Shown: positions 1 through 9,305 of the stretch, piece by piece
Numbering within the stretch: position 1 is the stretch's first letter
Layout: every line of letters begins with the position of its first letter
Assembly (NCBI GenBank): GCA_031287565.1
Contig: JAITSS010000072.1
Location: 1-64,000, forward strand
Source: Desulfobulbaceae bacterium
GTDB taxonomy: Bacteria; Desulfobacterota; Desulfobulbia; Desulfobulbales; Desulfocapsaceae
Direction of reading: 5' to 3'
DNA length: 64,000 nt
Made by a program: the position numbers and the translations under genes
Notes under the pieces: generated by a model
Databases searched by the model: none
Seen by the model: the letters and a program-made list of their open reading frames with translations, nothing else
What the model was told of the DNA's origin: nothing

Positions 1-92
1 TTATCGGGGTGCCCCCCCCAACACCCCCGGGTTTTTTTTGCCGCCCCCCCGTGTGGTCTTCCCTTCACCCCCCCCCCCCCCCCCCCCCCCCC
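1..92. other. Homopolymer-rich contig end, probable sequencing artefact
   Basis: The first 92 bases consist of runs of C (25 in a row at 68-92), shorter C, G and T runs, and almost no ordinary coding texture. From base 93 onward the sequence is normal. On the minus strand this reads as poly-G, which is the typical failure product of two-colour sequencing at read ends. The stretch is best treated as unreliable. The glycine-rich tail it gives the TPR protein is probably not real. Confidence 0.75.
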
Positions 93-1611
93 GCATATTC
101 TCTATTTCCCCTAAACGCGCATAAATCGCGGCGATAGAGACATGGGTATCCGCCAGGAACTTTTTATTAATCTCCAAAGATTTTTCATAATATTCCCGCG
201 CTTGCTCATAGTCGCCTTGTTGATAATACACCTCGGCCAGTGAAAAATAGCTCCTTGCTGTATCCAGATGTTCTTCGCCGAAAATCTTTTGACGAATCGC
301 CAAAGCTTTTCCGTTAAATTCAATCGCTTTGTAGTATTCGCCTTGACGGGCATAAATATCGGCGATGTGATTATAACTCATAGCAGTTTCCGGGTTTTCT
401 TCACCGAAAACTGCTTGGCGCATATTCAGAGCGGCTTTAATCAATGTCATCGCTCGATGATAATCGCCTTTTTGATAATAGTATCTGGATAAGGCGCTAT
501 ATGCCTTTGCCACATGTTGATTGGGATTATGTTTGTTCTTTTCGTCTTTACTAAATATTTCTTTGCAACGCGACAAATACATTCTTAAATAATGGAAGGC
601 TTTTTTATATTCATGCAGTCTGTAATGAGTCCAGCCAAGACGCTGATACGTTATTACCGTATCGAGATTCCTTGCCCCCAATCTCCTTTCTCGAATGTCT
701 AAAGATTTTTCATAGAATGTTTGCGCCCGCCTGTAGTCAGCCTGACAAAAATGCACCCAAGCGATATTGCTGTAAGACGCGGCGATGTCGGGATGCTCCT
801 TTTCCAGTAGCTCCTCGCGAACCGCCAGAACCTTTTTATGCAATTCCAGCGCTCGTTTATATTCGTTATATTTGGCGTACAGTCTGGCGATGGTATCAAG
901 CGAGTTCGCCACCGCCAACTGGCGGTTCACCTCCTCCGGTCGCGGAAGCCGCTCGTCAAGTATGGCAAGAAGCCTCGCTTCCGAATCGCGGTAGCGCTGT
1001 AGTTGCGCCGCCGCCTCTTTTTTGGTGGCAAAATATTGGTATTCCTCCATGTCCGGTATCGGCGAGTCAGTATCCGGTTTGGCGGTTTTATCGGCAAAAT
1101 TCAGATGTAGGCGCACATAAGAATAGAAATCCGGGGCATATCCCATCAAACGCCGATACAGGTCTCTGGTCATACAAAAAATCCACACCTTGTGACACCC
1201 CGCCAATACATCGCGGTGCAGATTGAAATTAGCCACCAATAATTGATTAAACTGCTTGGTTGCAACGGAATGCGTTTCTTCGTCAATGGAATCCGTTTCT
1301 TTGCTTAGGGCGTTCTGAAAATTGAGGATAAAAATCACCCGCGCTCGCTCATGTTCATCCAACCAAGATTTGAGGGCGCCATAATCGTAGGAGCCTGAAG
1401 AAGGGGCGCTGTAATCGTAGACCGCCACCCGCGACGAAGAAGCGTGCCAACCGGCGATTTCACGCTGCGTTTCCGTCTCGGCGGTCACGATATAAAAACC
1501 TCGTTCGGCGGTATCAATAATCCAGGCCAGAGTGCCGCGCAATTCGTCATCCTGGTCTTCATTTCGCGCTCTGTCCAGCGCATCATCGCCCGATGCCATG
1601 ACACCACCCAT
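1..1611 (-). CDS. TPR-repeat protein, partner of the adjacent P-loop ATPase
   Basis: The last two thirds (about residues 235-505) are six tandem 42-residue tetratricopeptide repeats of the kinesin-light-chain type, each with the Y..A...Y.....Y..A pattern. A seventh is cut off. The N-terminal ~215 residues lack a P-loop. They resemble the module that precedes TPRs in some bacterial STAND-like proteins, where a loop of the APDF type (here AP-D-F at about residue 160) follows a predicted helix. The ATG at 1609-1611 overlaps the stop of the upstream ATPase (TAATG), so the two are translationally coupled. An internal ATG at 1599 is also possible. The C-terminus from about residue 506 (glycine run) is an artefact of the contig end, so the gene is effectively truncated. 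TPRs bind protein or peptide partners. The exact role is unknown. Confidence 0.7.
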   Translation of the reverse strand: MGGVMASGDDALDRARNEDQDDELRGTLAWIIDTAERGFYIVTAETETQREIAGWHASSSRVAVYDYSAPSSGSYDYGALKSWLDEHERARVIFILNFQNALSKETDSIDEETHSVATKQFNQLLVANFNLHRDVLAGCHKVWIFCMTRDLYRRLMGYAPDFYSYVRLHLNFADKTAKPDTDSPIPDMEEYQYFATKKEAAAQLQRYRDSEARLLAILDERLPRPEEVNRQLAVANSLDTIARLYAKYNEYKRALELHKKVLAVREELLEKEHPDIAASYSNIAWVHFCQADYRRAQTFYEKSLDIRERRLGARNLDTVITYQRLGWTHYRLHEYKKAFHYLRMYLSRCKEIFSKDEKNKHNPNQHVAKAYSALSRYYYQKGDYHRAMTLIKAALNMRQAVFGEENPETAMSYNHIADIYARQGEYYKAIEFNGKALAIRQKIFGEEHLDTARSYFSLAEVYYQQGDYEQAREYYEKSLEINKKFLADTHVSIAAIYARLGEIENMRGGGGGGGGEGKTTRGGGKKNPGVLGGAPR

Positions 1612-2945
1612 TAAACATCAGATGCGAGCATGGCATCGGCATCAATTACCCCCACATCTTTGAGAAAATCGACAATCAGCGGGTGCACAGCGCACCAACG
1701 TTTTTTGTTGTATTCCAAGACGGCCTGGCTACGCATCAATTCCAGCAACATGACTTTGTCTTCAATGGCACTCGCCTCTTTGGGATCGCTGTGGAGTTTC
1801 GCCAGCATGGCATAGTGCTTCCGTTCTATCCTCCTGCTCAGATCGGACTGAAGCGCGTCCAACGCCACCTCAACATCTTCCAATTCGATGCGCGCCGCCA
1901 CCTTTTCGGCCTTGCAGCGACGGCGGGCGCGGTTGGCGCATTGAGTAATGCGGGAAAAGAGTTCGCGCAATGAGCCGCCGGTTTTAGTAATCAATGTTTC
2001 GAGGGCATCCGGCGCAAACAACGTTTCCGTATCGGCGCGTTTTCCCAATATTTTTTTGATTGCCTCATAGCCATCACTGTTCGCGTCGCCATTCTGGAGG
2101 CGGATTTTAATCAGGGGAAGGACAACATGTTCGAAGCGACCGGCAAAATCCTGGAATCTGCTATCATAGAAAAGATTGATCGGAAAAGTGTAGATAACCG
2201 GAAACGGCATCGCCGCCAGTGGTCCGTAGTTGAACACTTCCCAGACATTATTGGGTTCGGTTATTTTATCCAAATCCTCGAAAATGAGGATAGGACGCTT
2301 GTCGCCCAAACATTCGACTAGGGTAGTATTGAGTTCATTAATATAGTCTATCCATTGAGAAGCGCGTTTTTCGACACGTTTGCGTATATCGGCGCGGTAG
2401 GTGTGGCTTGCTTTCATCCTAGCTTTCATCCCCACTACGAGGCTTAATAAGAAGTTCAGGCCAGCGCCCGCTGACGCCTCCAGGTCGCCTCGCATAGATC
2501 TCTCTTCGCGTATTTCCTCCTCAGTGAAAAAATTTGCCATTTGTTTCGGCAAATCACCCAAATGGCAGTTTTTGTCATTCGCGATCTGGCATAGCTCCGC
2601 CGTGATCATCACCATGATATCCCAGTAAGTCAGGTCGCCAATATCCAGTTCGATGACGCAACGCACGATCCTGACCGGATAACCGGCATCCTCAAATTGT
2701 TTGCGCATCCGGTTCAATTCCGTGCTTTTCCCACAACCTTTGTGTCCCAAAAGCAGGTGAGCGTTACCACTACTGGTGGGTCGGTCACAGCAGGCCCGGA
2801 ACAGATCCTCCAGCGGCAAACCATGTTTGTCCCCGGTTCGGCTTTCCATCGTACCATCGTAGTAGTATTTCTCCAGGTCGCTTTCTGCCAGCGGCTCCGG
2901 CTCGAAGGCATTGAGGATTTCATCGAGATTTTTCGCGTATTGCAT
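1611..2945 (-). CDS. P-loop (AAA/KAP-like) ATPase
   Basis: This is a 444-residue soluble ATPase. Walker A is GHKGCGKST (about residues 68-76) and Walker B is LIFEDLDK (about 215-222). A winged-helix-like C-terminal region ends in a HPLIVDFL segment. The middle contains a hydrophobic GLNFLLSLVVG stretch. The reading frame is open further upstream to 3122, but the start at 2943-2945 is preferred because GAGGG lies 7 bases before it and the upstream extension does not look like protein. It is the first gene of a two-gene unit with the TPR protein. An ATPase next to a TPR protein is a common layout of bacterial surveillance or stress-response modules. That role is inferred from layout only; no named defence family could be assigned. 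Confidence 0.7.
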   Translation of the reverse strand: MQYAKNLDEILNAFEPEPLAESDLEKYYYDGTMESRTGDKHGLPLEDLFRACCDRPTSSGNAHLLLGHKGCGKSTELNRMRKQFEDAGYPVRIVRCVIELDIGDLTYWDIMVMITAELCQIANDKNCHLGDLPKQMANFFTEEEIREERSMRGDLEASAGAGLNFLLSLVVGMKARMKASHTYRADIRKRVEKRASQWIDYINELNTTLVECLGDKRPILIFEDLDKITEPNNVWEVFNYGPLAAMPFPVIYTFPINLFYDSRFQDFAGRFEHVVLPLIKIRLQNGDANSDGYEAIKKILGKRADTETLFAPDALETLITKTGGSLRELFSRITQCANRARRRCKAEKVAARIELEDVEVALDALQSDLSRRIERKHYAMLAKLHSDPKEASAIEDKVMLLELMRSQAVLEYNKKRWCAVHPLIVDFLKDVGVIDADAMLASDV

Positions 2946-3122
2946 GGATATTCCCTCATGAATTGATAACAAGGCATATGTCTTTACAGACGTGGCCAGA
3001 CAAATAAAATATGGTATGCGCCTTCCGTGGATCAGGACGCATGATAACGGTTTTTCTCTTGCGCGAAAAGCGACACTTTGCTTGTCGCATGTTCCCCTCT
3101 CACCCACTGTTTCTGAAAACAC

Positions 3123-3737
3123 ATGAATATCGCCATGACCGGCAGCATCGGCGCTGGCAAGAGCACGGTGGCCGCGATGCTGGCCGGGCTGTTACCAGCT
3201 TTATTGATTGATACCGATCAGATATGTCGCCGTCTCATGGCCACGCATGAAGCCGGATGGCGCGGGCTGCGGGCAGTTTTTCCCAGGAGCTTCTTCGCCG
3301 ATAATGGCGAATTGCGCCGGGCCGCGCTGCGCCAGGCGGTCTTTTTTGATGATGGGCTGCGCCGACAACTGGAAGGCGTGCTACATCCACTGGTCGCGGC
3401 AGAACTGGAGCCGCGCTTGGCCGCGAACGACGCTGAATTTCATCTGGTTGAGGTGCCGCTGCTCTTTGAAATCGGCTGGCAGCATCGCTTCGACGCCGTG
3501 GTCGCGGTCTATATCCCGGAAGAGGCGGGCATTGAGCGGGTCGCCGCCCGCGACCGGGTGAGCGTTGAACAGATCAGAAAGATTCTCGCGGCGCAATTAC
3601 CGGCTGACGACAAGGCGGCCAGAGCCGATTGGGTCATCGACAACCGTGGCGATATGGCAGCTTCTTTTACACAGGCTTTGTGGCTGGTCGCCGCGCTGCG
3701 CCGCGCTGCCGCCGACAATGGTCGCAAGTGCCGATGA
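3123..3737 (+). CDS. coaE: Dephospho-CoA kinase
   Basis: CoaE catalyses the last step of coenzyme A synthesis, ATP-dependent phosphorylation of the 3'-hydroxyl of dephospho-CoA. The 204-residue length is normal. The P-loop GSIGAGKST is at residues 8-16, DTDQ follows the first strand, and the family motif VPLLFE is near residue 112. The C-terminus contains the DWVIDN segment seen in the family. No clear ribosome-binding site precedes the ATG. It is divergent from the ATPase-TPR pair, so bases 2946-3122 must hold promoters for both directions, although none stands out. Confidence 0.93.
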   Translation: MNIAMTGSIGAGKSTVAAMLAGLLPALLIDTDQICRRLMATHEAGWRGLRAVFPRSFFADNGELRRAALRQAVFFDDGLRRQLEGVLHPLVAAELEPRLAANDAEFHLVEVPLLFEIGWQHRFDAVVAVYIPEEAGIERVAARDRVSVEQIRKILAAQLPADDKAARADWVIDNRGDMAASFTQALWLVAALRRAAADNGRKCR

Positions 3738-3840
3738 TTGCCAAGAACCGCGATTCGTCGTAGACTGCCAGATCGTTGCGCCACACGTATCGCGGCCAAT
3801 CGGCCATTTTTTTGCCTCCATCCTCACCCTGGTTTTTTTC

Positions 3841-5616
3841 GTGCCCGCTTCCGAACCATCCGGCGCGGTTCCCATATCCGCCCTGCTGTCGCTGTTGCGC
3901 CCCTTTTTTCGTCGGCATCGTTCGCGCCTTATTCTCGGTTTCGCGGCGCTCGTCGCCGTCGATATTCTGCAACTGATTACGCCGCGCATTATCAAGTACG
4001 GCATCGACGCCCTGACCACCGGCACAAGCCAGGATTATCTGACCAGCCTGGCCTGGCTTCTGCTGGCCCTGGCCATTTTCAGCGCCGCCCTGCGTTTTTG
4101 TTGGCGCTACATGATCGTCGGCTTTTCCCGCATCCTCGAACACGGCATTCGCTGCCGCATCTTCGAGCACCTGCTGAAGATGGACGCGCCCTTCTTTGAA
4201 CGCCGCACCACCGGCGATTTAATGGCGCATTGCACCAACGACCTGGCCGCTATTCAGCTGGCCTGCGGTATCGGCCTGGTTTCGGCCACTGACGCCGTGG
4301 TGCTGTCAGGCGTCGCCATTTGCTTCATGCTGTACATCCATCCGCAATTGACCCTGGTCGCCCTGACACCGATGCCGTTTCTGATCATCGGCACCAAATA
4401 TCTGTCGGGAAAATTGCACCGCCGCTTCACCAGCGTGCAGGAAATTTTTTCCGAGATGACCGAATTTTCCCGCGCCGCCATTGTCTCGATCCGCCTCCTG
4501 AAGGCGCACACCATGGAAACGACGCACAGCCTGCGCTTCGAGGCGCTGGGACGCAAATACGTGCGCGGCAACCTGAAGGTGGCGACCATTCACGGCTTGA
4601 TGTTCCCGCTGGCGACCATGGTCGGCAGTTTGGGAATGCTGTTGATTCTGTGGTACGGCGGTCGGCTGGCGCTGGAAAACGTCATCACCCTGGGCGATTT
4701 CGTCGCCTTTATCACCTATCTGTATCTGCTCATCTGGCCGATGATGGCGATTGGCTGGGTGGCCAGCCTGGTGCAACGCGGCCTGACATCATTAGGACGT
4801 ATCCATAGTCTGCTGACGGTCCGCCCGTTTTTGCCGGAACTCGCAGACGACGGCCTGACGCCGCCGGGGCGGGAAATTGTTCTCCGTCATCTTGATTTTT
4901 CCTATCCGGAGGCCAAGGCGGCGGCGCTCAACGACATAAGCCTGACATTTTATCCCGGCTTATACGGCATTATCGGCAGAACCGGCAGCGGCAAATCGAC
5001 CCTTTTGAAGTTGCTGGTTCGGTTGTATCCGGTGGCCGACGGCGCGCTGTTGTTCGACGGCCGCGACGCCAACAGCCTGCCAACCGCCGCCATCCAGCGA
5101 GCGATTGCCTATGTCGGTCAGGAAGCGGTGTTATTTTCCAACAGCATCGCCGCGAACATCGCTTTGGGCAAAGAGACGGCCAGCCGCGAGGAAATCATCG
5201 CCGTGGCCAAGGCCGCCGCCGTCCACGACGATATTCTGTCTTTGGCTGAAGGCTATGAAACGCGCATCGGCGAACGCGGCGCGCGGCTTTCCGGCGGCCA
5301 GAAACAGCGGGTGGCTTTGGCCAGGGCTTTGCTCTGCGACCGGCCCATTCTCATCATCGACGACGGCTTATCCGCCGTCGATGTCGATACCGAAGAGCGC
5401 ATCCTGTTAGCGCTTGCCGACCATTTTCGCGACCGCATCGTTCTTCTGGTGTCCAACCGCTTGAAAACCCTGGCCGCCGCCAGAGAAATCATCGTCCTTG
5501 ACCAGGGGCGAATCGTGGCCAGGGGCGATCACCGGACAATGATGCGGCAAAGCCATTTGTATCAGGCCATGGTCGCCAAACAACTGCCGGACAAACGCGC
5601 CGAACATGCAATTTGA
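3841..5616 (+). CDS. ABC exporter half-transporter, degenerate ATP site (MdlA/SmdA-like)
   Basis: This is a type-IV exporter half: about six membrane helices in residues 15-330, then one nucleotide-binding domain. Walker A is GRTGSGKST (about residue 378), the signature is LSGGQ (about 482), and Walker B is LIIDD (about 502). Two key residues are changed. The catalytic glutamate after Walker B is Asp (DDGLSAVD), and the switch histidine is Asn (VSNRLKT, about 537). Such changes mark the non-hydrolytic subunit of a heterodimer, as in MdlA. The start is uncertain. The GTG at 3841 gives 591 residues, matching MdlA length, but has no obvious ribosome-binding site; an in-frame ATG at 3718 lies inside coaE. 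Its stop overlaps the next gene by 11 bases. Confidence 0.85.
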   Translation: MPASEPSGAVPISALLSLLRPFFRRHRSRLILGFAALVAVDILQLITPRIIKYGIDALTTGTSQDYLTSLAWLLLALAIFSAALRFCWRYMIVGFSRILEHGIRCRIFEHLLKMDAPFFERRTTGDLMAHCTNDLAAIQLACGIGLVSATDAVVLSGVAICFMLYIHPQLTLVALTPMPFLIIGTKYLSGKLHRRFTSVQEIFSEMTEFSRAAIVSIRLLKAHTMETTHSLRFEALGRKYVRGNLKVATIHGLMFPLATMVGSLGMLLILWYGGRLALENVITLGDFVAFITYLYLLIWPMMAIGWVASLVQRGLTSLGRIHSLLTVRPFLPELADDGLTPPGREIVLRHLDFSYPEAKAAALNDISLTFYPGLYGIIGRTGSGKSTLLKLLVRLYPVADGALLFDGRDANSLPTAAIQRAIAYVGQEAVLFSNSIAANIALGKETASREEIIAVAKAAAVHDDILSLAEGYETRIGERGARLSGGQKQRVALARALLCDRPILIIDDGLSAVDVDTEERILLALADHFRDRIVLLVSNRLKTLAAAREIIVLDQGRIVARGDHRTMMRQSHLYQAMVAKQLPDKRAEHAI

Positions 5617-7417
5617 TCACTACATGGAGGAAGGCGAGGTCGCTCATGTCGGCGACCTGCGTCTGTGGGCGCGCATCATCCGCCTGGGGGCGCGGCATCG
5701 GGCGCGGCTGGGCGCGGCAATCATTTTATCTTTGGCCCTAACTGTCGGCGCCATGGCCCTGCCCTGGCTACTCCAGCAGGCCATTGATCTGTACATCACC
5801 AACACCAGCCTGCCGACGGCGGCGCGGCTGGCGGGCATCGGGCGATCCTGCCTTATTTACGGGGTTCTCGTCGTCGCGATTTTTCTCGTGTCGTTCGTCC
5901 AGATTCTGCTTTTGGAATTCATCGGCCAAAGCATCATGCATCAGATGCGGCAGTCGCTTTTTGAACGCCTGATCGGCTTCGACCTGGCCTTTTTCCACCG
6001 TCATCCCAGTGGTCGGCTGGTCACGCGCCTGACTAACGATATTCAGAATATGTATGAGATGTTCACCTCGGTGATGGTGACGATCTTTAACGATATTCTG
6101 CGCATGTTCTCGATCCTCTGTTTTCTTTTGTGGATAAATCCGCGTCTTGGCGTGTGGATGCTGGCCTTCGTGCCGCTGGCGCTGGTCGTGTCGGTCTTTT
6201 TCGCCAAATTGTCGCGGGCGCAGTTCCGCATGATTCGCAGCCAGTTGGCGTCGATTAACAGCTACCTGTCGGAAGCCATCACCGGCATCGCCATGCTCAG
6301 GATATTTTCCCGCGCCGCCGCCGCCAGCCAGGAATTTCACCGGATGAGCCGCGAATTTTATCGGCGGACGCTGGGACAAATCAAGGTCTTCGGCCTGTTC
6401 ATGCCGATGACCGAATTGATGAGCACGGTGGCAATCGCCTTAATTCTCTGGTTCGGCGGCGGCGAAGTGATCGCCAAACGGCTGACATTGGGCGAATTGG
6501 TGGCCTTTATCTCGTATATGCGCCTGTTTTTTCAGCCGCTACGCGAATTGTCGCAGAATTATTCCATCGTCCAGTCGGCCATGGCCTCAGCCGAGCGCAT
6601 CTTTCAACTGCTCGACGAAAAAAACGCGATGCCCATCGCCCAGCCGCCCGCGCCGTTGCCGGCGCCGCGCGGTGAAGTTCGATTTGAAAACATTGATTTC
6701 GGCTATAAAGCGGACGAACCGGTCATCGACAATCTCAATCTGACACTGCCGCCAGGCCAGGTGGTGGCTTTGGTCGGCGCGACCGGCTCCGGGAAAACCA
6801 CCCTCTTAAATCTGCTCTTGCGGTTTTACGATCCTTGGCGGGGCCGCATCACCATAGACGGGGTTGATATACGTCAGGTTGATCCGGCGCGGCTCCGGCG
6901 GGTGGTCGGGGTGATTTTGCAGGATTCACTGGTCTTACAGGATAGTCTTCTGGCCAATATCGTCATGGATACCGGCGCTTCGCGGGAACAAGTGGAAGAC
7001 GTGCTGCGCCGAACCGGCATGGTGAATTTTGTCGAACGATTGCCGCGTGGCCTCGACACCATGCTGGGCGAAGGCGGACAAGAGCTTTCAAGCGGCGAGA
7101 AGCAGTTGCTTTCTTTTGCCAGGACCCTGTGCCGCGACCCGCGCATTCTGGCGCTCGACGAGGCGACCGCCGCCATCGACACCGAATCGGAAAACATTTT
7201 GGAAGAGGCGATGGCCGCCGCCTTCGCCGGACGCGCGTCGCTGATCATCGCGCATCGGCTTTCAACCATCAAACGCGCCGACCGCATCGTTGTCATGGCC
7301 GCCGGGCGCATTGTCGAAGAAGGACGGCATGACGAATTGCTGGCCTTAGGCGGCCTCTACGCCGACATGGTGGCCATGGACATGAAAACGAAAACCGGCC
7401 AGACGGAAGCGCAATAA
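5606..7417 (+). CDS. ABC exporter half-transporter, catalytic partner (MdlB/SmdB-like)
   Basis: This is a 603-residue half-transporter with an N-terminal membrane domain (about residues 25-330) and a nucleotide-binding domain. Walker A is GATGSGKTT (about 390), Walker B ends in the catalytic Glu (ALDEAT, about 516), and the switch His is present (AHRLST, about 548). Its signature is LSSGE instead of LSGGQ. In the heterodimer this signature would face the degenerate Walker site of the upstream partner, so both defects fall in the same ATP pocket while the other pocket stays canonical. The gene overlaps the preceding one, so the pair is certainly co-expressed. The substrate cannot be read from sequence; related pairs export drugs or lipids. 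An alternative ATG lies at 5624. Confidence 0.88.
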   Translation: MQFDHYMEEGEVAHVGDLRLWARIIRLGARHRARLGAAIILSLALTVGAMALPWLLQQAIDLYITNTSLPTAARLAGIGRSCLIYGVLVVAIFLVSFVQILLLEFIGQSIMHQMRQSLFERLIGFDLAFFHRHPSGRLVTRLTNDIQNMYEMFTSVMVTIFNDILRMFSILCFLLWINPRLGVWMLAFVPLALVVSVFFAKLSRAQFRMIRSQLASINSYLSEAITGIAMLRIFSRAAAASQEFHRMSREFYRRTLGQIKVFGLFMPMTELMSTVAIALILWFGGGEVIAKRLTLGELVAFISYMRLFFQPLRELSQNYSIVQSAMASAERIFQLLDEKNAMPIAQPPAPLPAPRGEVRFENIDFGYKADEPVIDNLNLTLPPGQVVALVGATGSGKTTLLNLLLRFYDPWRGRITIDGVDIRQVDPARLRRVVGVILQDSLVLQDSLLANIVMDTGASREQVEDVLRRTGMVNFVERLPRGLDTMLGEGGQELSSGEKQLLSFARTLCRDPRILALDEATAAIDTESENILEEAMAAAFAGRASLIIAHRLSTIKRADRIVVMAAGRIVEEGRHDELLALGGLYADMVAMDMKTKTGQTEAQ

Positions 7418-7422
7418 TTTCA

Positions 7423-7475
7423 CCCGCGCATCCTTGTACGACCAAGAATGCGCGGGCGGCCCAATCGGCGTTTTC
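7423..7475. terminator. Terminator between convergent genes
   Basis: A 14-bp stem (7423-7436 with 7443-7456, one G-T wobble) closes a six-base loop. A T-rich run follows at 7470-7478. It sits between the end of the ABC operon and the end of the convergent nitroreductase gene and could serve the plus-strand operon. The T-tract is somewhat distant from the stem, so it is not a textbook terminator. Confidence 0.55.
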
Positions 7476-7482
7476 TTTTTTC

Positions 7483-8007
7483 TTAAAACCGTTCGTAATG
7501 CAGTTGGTTGCTCGCCAATTCATTCGGTTTATAGGCGCGGCGCTCCTCAGCGGCGTAGCCAATGGCAATGACGCATTCAACCGCCAGCCGATACGGAATG
7601 CCCAGTTCGCGGCAGATATAGTTGCAGGAAGAATGTTCCGCGTCGTATTCAGCGCCCCGAATATGCGCCCAGCAACTCGATAATCCCAGGGCCTGGGCGG
7701 CAAGCTGCATGGAAAAGGCGGCAATCGTCGCATCCTCAATGGCCGGGCCGCTTTTTTCCGGATCGCTGATGACCACCATGGCCAGCGCCGCCCCGGCGAT
7801 GAAATCGGCGCCGACTGGTTTGGCTTTGGCCAGTTTTTGCAAGGTCGCCCGGTCGGTGACGGCGATGACATCCACCGAGCGTTTGGCCATGGCGCTGGGC
7901 GCCCGCAACGCCGCGTCGAGGATTTGCTCAATCTTTTCCTTTTCAACCGGTTGATTGGTGAATTGACGAATACTCCTTCTCTTGCGCACGACCTCGAAAA
8001 ATTCCAT
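7483..8007 (-). CDS. Nitroreductase-family FMN oxidoreductase
   Basis: This 174-residue single-domain flavoprotein reduces nitro or quinone-like substrates with NAD(P)H. The N-terminal RKRRSIRQF motif binds the FMN phosphate. The ALRAPSAMAKR stretch and the central QLAAQALGLSSCW helix are family features, and the C-terminal IGYAAEERRAY corresponds to the usual IGYP region. The start at 8005-8007 is chosen because GGAGG lies 6 bases upstream. The frame stays open to 8172, but that extension is not protein-like. It is divergent from trpS. The natural substrate is unknown. Confidence 0.88.
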   Translation of the reverse strand: MEFFEVVRKRRSIRQFTNQPVEKEKIEQILDAALRAPSAMAKRSVDVIAVTDRATLQKLAKAKPVGADFIAGAALAMVVISDPEKSGPAIEDATIAAFSMQLAAQALGLSSCWAHIRGAEYDAEHSSCNYICRELGIPYRLAVECVIAIGYAAEERRAYKPNELASNQLHYERF

Positions 8008-8258
8008 GTCCGACCTCCAGAATGTGGTTGTTTGCCGCCGCGCCGGAAAAAAGAAAAAGCGCGCGACCGCCCCATAGAATAATCCCCTTTGGCGAAAGAG
8101 AATCCACCCGGCCATAAAAAATTCGCGCCAACGGTGAAAAAGAAAAAATCCGCCAACCATCGACCATTGCATTTTCCCTCGCGCCGTCGGTATAGTCGCC
8201 GGTCGCCAGCGACAAGAGTAAGGCGAAACAGAACAACTGAAAACAACAGGATGCGAAC

Positions 8259-9224
8259 ATGAAAGTTTTGTCAGGGATACAGCCCTCCGGACAACTGCAC
8301 ATCGGCAATTATTTCGGCATGATGCGACCCATGCTCGACCACATGCACACCAGCGAATTGTATGTATTCATCGCCAACCTGCACGCCATGACCACGGTGC
8401 ATGAGGGCAGGCGTCTGGCCGAAGGCACGCTGGAGGCCGCCGCCAATTTCCTCGCCTTGGGGCTTGACCCCAAGCGCTGCATATTCTGGGTGCAATCCGA
8501 TGTGCCGGAGGTGTGCGAATTGTCGTGGCTGCTTTCCACCATCGCGCCGATGGGACTGATTGAGCGCTGCCATTCGTATAAAGACAAACTGGCCAAGGGC
8601 ATCATGCCGACGCACGGACTCTTTTCCTATCCGGTTTTAATGGCCGCCGACATCCTTCTGTATCAGTCTGACCGGGTGCCAGTCGGCAAAGACCAGAAGC
8701 AACACCTTGAAGTAGCCAGGGATTTGGCGCAGAAGTTCAACCTCGAATTTGGCGAAACCTTCGTGGTGCCGGAGGCGGCGATTGATGAGCACACGGCCAT
8801 TGTCCCCGGCCTCGACGGCCAGAAGATGTCGAAATCCTACGGCAACACCATCCCGATTTTCGCCGAAACGAAAGAACTGAAAAAGCGGGTCATGGCCATT
8901 CAAACCGACGCCACGCCGGTGGAAGAACCGAAAAACCCCGATACCTGCAATTTGTACGCCATCTTCCGCCTGTTCGCCGCGCCGGAGCGTCTGGCTGAAG
9001 TCCGCGCCCAGTATCTAAACGGCGGTCTGGCCTATGGATACCTCAAATTAGAGCTGTTGGAGCTGATCGAAGCCCGTTTCCACGAGGCGCGGGAAAAGAA
9101 ACGGGAACTGCTCGCCGACACCACCGGCCTGCGAGCGATTCTCAGCCAGGGCGCGGAAAGAGCGCGCGCCAAGGCCGCCGTCACCATGGACATGGCGCGA
9201 CGCCGGGTCGGCTCGCGATATTAG
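8259..9224 (+). CDS. trpS: Tryptophanyl-tRNA synthetase
   Basis: This class I synthetase charges tRNA-Trp. The HIGH-type motif is HIGN (residues 16-19), following GIQPSG, and the KMSKS loop is intact near residue 191. The 321-residue length is typical of bacterial TrpS. CAGGA precedes the ATG by about 8 bases. The stop TAG is followed at once by intergenic sequence leading to the GAF-domain gene. No attenuator or T-box was seen in the 250 bases between this gene and the divergent nitroreductase. Confidence 0.95.
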   Translation: MKVLSGIQPSGQLHIGNYFGMMRPMLDHMHTSELYVFIANLHAMTTVHEGRRLAEGTLEAAANFLALGLDPKRCIFWVQSDVPEVCELSWLLSTIAPMGLIERCHSYKDKLAKGIMPTHGLFSYPVLMAADILLYQSDRVPVGKDQKQHLEVARDLAQKFNLEFGETFVVPEAAIDEHTAIVPGLDGQKMSKSYGNTIPIFAETKELKKRVMAIQTDATPVEEPKNPDTCNLYAIFRLFAAPERLAEVRAQYLNGGLAYGYLKLELLELIEARFHEAREKKRELLADTTGLRAILSQGAERARAKAAVTMDMARRRVGSRY

Positions 9225-9305
9225 TGAGCGAGGAACACCAGTTTCCAGGCGAGCAAAATAAAGAACCCCAAGCGGCCCGCCGAGAGAGAAGCACGCGGCG
9301 CGGCT

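Noticed and set aside
1611-2945. Assigning the ATPase to a named antiphage system
   Set aside because: The Walker motifs alone are shared by many families, and no effector domain was identified. A named system would be a guess.
7293-8246. 317-residue minus-strand frame overlapping the nitroreductase
   Set aside because: The nitroreductase frame at 7483-8007 has all family motifs and a strong ribosome-binding site. The longer frame has neither.
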